Assembly: GCA_030635365.1 (NCBI GenBank)
Contig: DAOVYZ010000071.1
Span: forward strand, 1-10,259
Length of the DNA: 10,259 bases
Source of the DNA: Bacteroidales bacterium
GTDB taxonomy: Bacteria > Bacteroidota > Bacteroidia > Bacteroidales > UBA12077
Direction of reading: 5' to 3'
Positions 7,002 to 10,259 of this stretch are shown here, one piece after another. A program made the position numbers and the translations under genes. The notes beneath the pieces are model-generated. The model searched no databases, was not told where the DNA came from, and saw only the letters and a list, made by a program, of their open reading frames with translations. Numbering within the stretch: position 1 is the first letter of the stretch; each line of letters opens with the position of its first letter.

Positions 7002-7054
7002 GGCATTTTGGTTTAAGGTTTCAAATTCAAAATTTCATATTAGCTGCAAACTGC
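7002..7054. repeat. Spacer repeat modules between hypA and hypB
   Basis: Three short modules occur in order: TTAAGGTTTCAAATT (7013-7027), TTTCATATTA (7033-7042) and CTGCAAACTGC (7044-7054). The same three modules, in the same order and orientation, lie between hypD and hypC at 9573-9587, 9620-9629 and 9650-9660, the first differing at one base. The second and third modules overlap the 3' end of hypA. Confidence 0.6.
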
Positions 7055-7426
7055 CTGCTTTTTTCTGCTTACTGTCTCTTGCTGCTTTTCCCCTTCAATA
7101 CTTTCAATAATTATTTCTCGCCCCTGAATCAATTCTACATCATTTGAACCACATGTATCACACACAAATAACAATTCCTCTAATTCTGTTTCTATCCGGC
7201 ACTTCTTACATACAACTTTTATTGGTAATATTTCCAAATATAGTTGTGCTCTTTTGGCTACTGTTCCTTTTACGCCTCCCTCAAAAACACATCGAAAAAT
7301 ATCTGGTACAATCTGTATCATTTGTCCAAATTGTATATTTACTTTAGTAACCTTTTTCAGATTCTCTGTTTTAGCTACTTCTTTTATTATACCTATTAGT
7401 TCTTCGGCTATCTTTAGTTCATGCAT
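7040..7426 (-). CDS. hypA: Hydrogenase nickel metallochaperone HypA
   Basis: HypA binds nickel and passes it to hydrogenase large subunits together with HypB. The start MHE supplies the conserved nickel ligand His2 (with Glu3). The zinc domain has Cys73-x-x-Cys76 and Cys89-x-x-Cys92. The fold core ends normally with GREIIIESIEGE near 113. The protein is 128 residues, against about 113-118 usual, because a polar tail (KQQETVSRKKQAVCS, 114-128) follows. That tail and the stop codon are read from sequence like the repeated spacer found between hypC and hypD, so it is probably an accretion without function. The gene sits 50 bases after hypE, and that gap contains another TTAAAGTTCCAAGTT copy of the spacer module (7438-7452). 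Confidence 0.95.
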   Translation of the reverse strand: MHELKIAEELIGIIKEVAKTENLKKVTKVNIQFGQMIQIVPDIFRCVFEGGVKGTVAKRAQLYLEILPIKVVCKKCRIETELEELLFVCDTCGSNDVELIQGREIIIESIEGEKQQETVSRKKQAVCS

Positions 7427-7476
7427 GACTATTTAGTTTAAAGTTCCAAGTTCAATTTATTAACCATCTGTCTTTG

Positions 7477-8490
7477 TCAACAAATTCGTGGCAACTGTTC
7501 GCCTTGAAGCATATTAATTATTCTTTTTCCGCCAATCTTGGTTTTACCAACAACTTTTGGTTTCTGATCTTCAACTACCTCACCAATGATACTACTATTA
7601 ATCCCAAGCGAATTCTTTTTCAATATTTCTATAGCCTTATTTGCTTCCTCGGAACTTACCAGCATTAATACTTTCCCTTCATTTGCAAGATATAGTGGGT
7701 CAAAACCTAATATTTCGCATAAACCTTTTACAGAATCTCTAACAGGAACCTCATTCTCCTCAATTTCAACTCCCTTCTGAATAATTTCTACCAGCTCATT
7801 TAGAACTGTTGCTAATCCGCCACGAGTAACATCTCGCATAAATTTTATTTGTATACCTTCCTTTAAAATATCCTGGATCAATTCATTTAAACAAGCACAG
7901 TCTGATTTAACATTTGTTTCGAATTCCAGTTCATTGCGAGCACCTAATATAGCAATCGAATGATCACCTATAAAACCATTGATAATTATTTTATCTCCAA
8001 CTTTAATACTACCGCCAGTACTAATTCCAGAATTACCATTTTCAAAAAATCCAATACCTGCGGTATTTATAAATACACCATCACATTTACCTTTTTGAAC
8101 AACTTTTGTATCTCCTGCAACAATGCTAACATTTGCCTGTTTTGCTTGCCATGCCATAGATTTCACAATATCTTGCAAATCTTTTATAGGATATCCTTCT
8201 TCTAAAATAAATGAAGCTGTTATATATTTCGGTACTGCTCCAGAGACTACTATATCATTTACTGTTCCGCAAACAGCTAATTTACCTATATCTCCTCCCG
8301 GAAAAAACAATGGCTCAACTACAAAAGAATCTGTAGTAAGAGCCAATTTATCTTTAGGTGCATTTTTTAAAACCGCAGAGTCAGTTAAAATTGAATCCAT
8401 ATTCCCAAAAGCCTTAATAAATACATTTCTTATTAAGTCCTGTGAAGCACGGCCTCCGCTCCCGTGATTTAAGGTTATAAATTTATTCAT
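7477..8490 (-). CDS. hypE: Carbamoyl-phosphate-derived cyanide synthesis protein HypE
   Basis: HypE accepts the carbamoyl group from HypF on its C-terminal cysteine and dehydrates it with ATP to a thiocyanate, the source of the cyanide ligands of the [NiFe] site. I chose ATG 8490, giving 337 residues (336 in E. coli). It begins MNKFITLNHGSGGRASQDLI, the conserved N terminus, and overlaps the end of hypD by 8 bases with an AGGAAG ribosome-binding sequence just upstream. An upstream in-frame ATG at 8580 would only add 30 residues read out of frame through hypD. The PurM/AIR-synthase-like ATP fold is visible (LTTDSFVVEPLFFPGGDIG, VNDIVVSGA, VAGDTKVV, RDVTRGGLATVLNE). The protein ends in the canonical PRIC with the acceptor Cys337. 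Confidence 0.97.
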   Translation of the reverse strand: MNKFITLNHGSGGRASQDLIRNVFIKAFGNMDSILTDSAVLKNAPKDKLALTTDSFVVEPLFFPGGDIGKLAVCGTVNDIVVSGAVPKYITASFILEEGYPIKDLQDIVKSMAWQAKQANVSIVAGDTKVVQKGKCDGVFINTAGIGFFENGNSGISTGGSIKVGDKIIINGFIGDHSIAILGARNELEFETNVKSDCACLNELIQDILKEGIQIKFMRDVTRGGLATVLNELVEIIQKGVEIEENEVPVRDSVKGLCEILGFDPLYLANEGKVLMLVSSEEANKAIEILKKNSLGINSSIIGEVVEDQKPKVVGKTKIGGKRIINMLQGEQLPRIC

Positions 8491-9571
8491 ACTTCCTGTA
8501 TTTATAATAAGCATGGCAAGCTCCCTCGTTAGAAACCATGCAAGCTCCAATAGGATTGTCAGGTGAACATACCATACCAAATAATTTACAATCTTTAGGC
8601 GTTTTTAATCCTCTTAAAATATCCCCGCAAATACAAACTTTATTTTCTCCTTTTGATTCCAGTTTAATATCAAAAACTTGCTCTGCATCATACTGTAAAA
8701 ATTTCTTTCTTAATTTTAACCCACTATTCCCTATTTCCCCAATACCTCTCCAAAAATCATTTCTTGTTTCAAATATTTCACCCATTATTTTTTGAGCCTT
8801 CTCATTTCCATTTCTGGATACTGCTCTGGAATATTGAATCTCAACTTTTTGATCATTATCGGTTATTTGTTTTGCAAGCATATATATAGATTGTATCATA
8901 TCCACTGGCTCAAAACCTGCTATAACACAAGCTATCTTATATTTATCAGGTATAAAACTATATATATTAGATCCTGTTATTGTACTTACATGGCCCGGAC
9001 AAATAAATCCATCAATTTTTACCTCGTCATTTAACAAAGCTTCCATTACAGGCGGCATTATTTTATGCGCACTTAACAAATAAAAGTTTGATATATTATT
9101 TTTATATGCCTCCTTTATAGCAACAGCAGAAGCTGGTGCTGTTGTTTCAAAACCTATACCGAGAAAAATTACACTTTTATTTGTATTTGATCTGGCAATA
9201 TTAAGTGCTTCAAGAGTAGAATATACAATTCGAATATCGGCTCCTTGGGATCTTTCTTTTTCAAGACTACTATTCGAGCCGGGGACTCTAATTAAGTCTC
9301 CATATGTCGTTATAATAACATCTTTAATTTTGGATAATTCTATTGCCCGATTAATAAAATCAATTCCTGATACACAAACCGGACAACCCGGGCCGGAAAT
9401 CAATTTAATATTATCCGGCACTAATGACTGTATCCCAAAACGATAAATCGCCATAGTATGCCCACCACAAACTTCCATTAAAGAAATTTCTTTATCATCA
9501 AATTCCTTCAATTTACTTGAAATGTTTTGTACAATTTTGACGTCCCGATATTCGTCAATAAATTTCATCAT
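8483..9571 (-). CDS. hypD: Hydrogenase Fe-(CN)2CO assembly scaffold HypD
   Basis: HypD is the iron-sulfur protein that, in complex with HypC, assembles the Fe(CN)2CO unit of [NiFe] hydrogenases. The 362 residues (373 in E. coli) carry the conserved MEVCGGHT (Cys35), GPGCPVC (Cys63, Cys66), FICPGHVST, and a C-terminal cysteine set (313, 315, 328, 335, 344, 352) that includes the [4Fe-4S] ligands. The start could be either of two adjacent ATGs (9571 or 9568). The gene is 104 bases downstream of hypC, the largest gap in the operon; that gap is filled with repeat sequence. Its stop overlaps the hypE start by 8 bases, which suggests translational coupling. Confidence 0.97.
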   Translation of the reverse strand: MMKFIDEYRDVKIVQNISSKLKEFDDKEISLMEVCGGHTMAIYRFGIQSLVPDNIKLISGPGCPVCVSGIDFINRAIELSKIKDVIITTYGDLIRVPGSNSSLEKERSQGADIRIVYSTLEALNIARSNTNKSVIFLGIGFETTAPASAVAIKEAYKNNISNFYLLSAHKIMPPVMEALLNDEVKIDGFICPGHVSTITGSNIYSFIPDKYKIACVIAGFEPVDMIQSIYMLAKQITDNDQKVEIQYSRAVSRNGNEKAQKIMGEIFETRNDFWRGIGEIGNSGLKLRKKFLQYDAEQVFDIKLESKGENKVCICGDILRGLKTPKDCKLFGMVCSPDNPIGACMVSNEGACHAYYKYRKYE

Positions 9572-9572
9572 C

Positions 9573-9660
9573 TTAAAGTTTCAAATTTTTTACCTGCCTT
9601 TGGCAGGCTAGGTTTAATGTTTCATATTAACACTGATTTTAACTGTTTCCTGCAAACTGC
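9573..9660. repeat. Spacer repeat modules with an inserted hairpin between hypC and hypD
   Basis: The gap contains TTAAAGTTTCAAATT (9573-9587), a perfect CCTGCC-TTT-GGCAGG hairpin (9593-9607), TTTCATATTA (9620-9629) and CTGCAAACTGC (9650-9660). Apart from the hairpin this is the same ordered set as between hypA and hypB. The hairpin could slow or attenuate transcription inside the operon, but no T tract follows it on the minus strand. Confidence 0.6.
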
Positions 9661-9675
9661 AAACCGCATACTTAT

Positions 9676-9888
9676 TTACTCATTCATCTCACGTAAAAGC
9701 TGCAAGGTTTCCAGTGCTTCTTTTTCGTCAATCTTTTGCAAAGCAAAACCGGCATGAACAAGAACGTAATCTCCTTCTTTAACACCATCCACCATTTGCA
9801 TTCCAATCTTTACAATTGTCCCACCTACTGATACTTCTGCTAATTCAGAATTTATCTTTATGACTTTGCCCGGAATACTTAAACACAT
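9676..9888 (-). CDS. hypC: Hydrogenase maturation chaperone HypC
   Basis: HypC is the small chaperone that carries the Fe(CN)2CO unit with HypD and then binds the hydrogenase large-subunit precursor. The 70-residue protein begins MCLSIPGKV; Cys2, exposed after removal of Met1, is the essential ligand. It continues with the OB-like beta barrel and the conserved VLVHAGFAL (His45). Length and motifs are normal. The start lies 2 bases after the hypF stop, indicating tight coupling with hypF. Confidence 0.97.
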   Translation of the reverse strand: MCLSIPGKVIKINSELAEVSVGGTIVKIGMQMVDGVKEGDYVLVHAGFALQKIDEKEALETLQLLREMNE

Positions 9889-9890
9889 AA

Positions 9891-10259
9891 TTACATATTT
9901 TTAGATGCTATAATTAATTGTCCTAAAGCAATCCCACCATCGTTTGGTGGTGTTAAGTGATTTGTATAGACTTCGAAATTATTTTCAGTAAGAATATGAA
10001 TTGACTTTTCGAGCAAATAAGTATTTTGAAATACTCCACCCGAAAGAACAACCTTATTTATTCCTGTATCTTTTTTAATTTGATTTACAACATCATTAAT
10101 AACATTAACTATTGTATTATGAAATTTTGCTGAAATAATGGAAGATGTAACAATATTTAAATCTTTTAAAATTGCATTTAAAGTTTCATTAAAACTTACA
10201 ATTCCATTTTCTATCTTATAAGGATAACAGCTTGTTTCGTTTTTATCAATAATTGATTT
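9891..10259 (-). CDS. hypF: Carbamoyltransferase HypF, C-terminal part (gene continues beyond window)
   Basis: Only the last 122 codons of HypF are inside the window. They carry the end of the Kae1-like carbamoyltransferase domain: SAKFHNTIVNVI, KVVLSGGVFQNTYLL, and the closing TPPNDGGIALGQL. HypF makes carbamoyl-adenylate from carbamoyl phosphate and ATP and transfers the carbamoyl group to HypE. The acylphosphatase, zinc-finger and YrdC-like parts would lie upstream, outside the window. The stop codon is at 9891-9893. Confidence 0.95.
   Translation of the reverse strand, partial: KSIIDKNETSCYPYKIENGIVSFNETLNAILKDLNIVTSSIISAKFHNTIVNVINDVVNQIKKDTGINKVVLSGGVFQNTYLLEKSIHILTENNFEVYTNHLTPPNDGGIALGQLIIASKNM

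Noticed and set aside
8491..8580. Longer HypE start adding 30 residues
   Set aside because: The extension is hypD coding sequence read out of frame; the family N terminus begins at the ATG at 8490, which has an AGGAAG sequence just upstream.
7144..9757. Several plus-strand open frames opposite hypA, hypE, hypD and hypC
   Set aside because: All are antisense to strongly conserved hyp genes and show no protein family pattern of their own.

Overview
This AT-rich window (roughly one third G+C by eye) looks like a Bacteroidota chromosome. Evidence: a gingipain-type (C25) secreted protease, a decayed TonB-dependent receptor tail of the Bacteroidota type (ending SYKIEF), a double-glycine leader peptide of the kind common in that phylum, and intergenic spacers made of short palindromic and TTTCAAA-type repeats. 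A complete [NiFe]-hydrogenase maturation set points to an anaerobic or facultative member with a hydrogenase encoded elsewhere. The placement is inference from gene content, since no rRNA or other marker is present.

Positions 1-4367 (minus strand) hold one very large exported protein whose 3' end lies outside the window. It has a signal peptide, a C25 propeptide, a C25 cysteine-peptidase domain with a PA14 domain inserted in it, a von Willebrand factor A domain with a full MIDAS, and beta-sandwich modules. A 445-bp divergent intergenic region (4368-4812) follows and contains two perfect palindromes. On the plus strand come a ferredoxin-NADP reductase-like flavoprotein (4813-5484), then a 50-residue double-glycine leader peptide gene (5534-5686), then a clear intrinsic terminator (5705-5738). 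The reductase and peptide look like one transcription unit.

Positions 5764-6350 are degenerate. They hold the frameshifted last ~85 codons of a TonB-dependent receptor, then extragenic palindromic repeats, then a weak terminator for the next operon. From 10259 down to 6351 (minus strand) runs hypF(partial)-hypC-hypD-hypE-hypA-hypB. HypF and HypE make the thiocyanate/cyanide group, HypC-HypD carries the Fe(CN)2CO unit, and HypA-HypB delivers nickel. Spacing inside the operon is tight at hypF/hypC and hypD/hypE. The hypC-hypD and hypA-hypB gaps carry the same three repeat modules in the same order, and one of these repeats appears to supply the tail and stop codon of hypA.

The least ordinary items are the small leader-peptide gene downstream of the reductase, the nested PA14/C25/VWA architecture, and the ordered spacer repeats in the hyp operon. 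No complete new defence or mobile system is visible.
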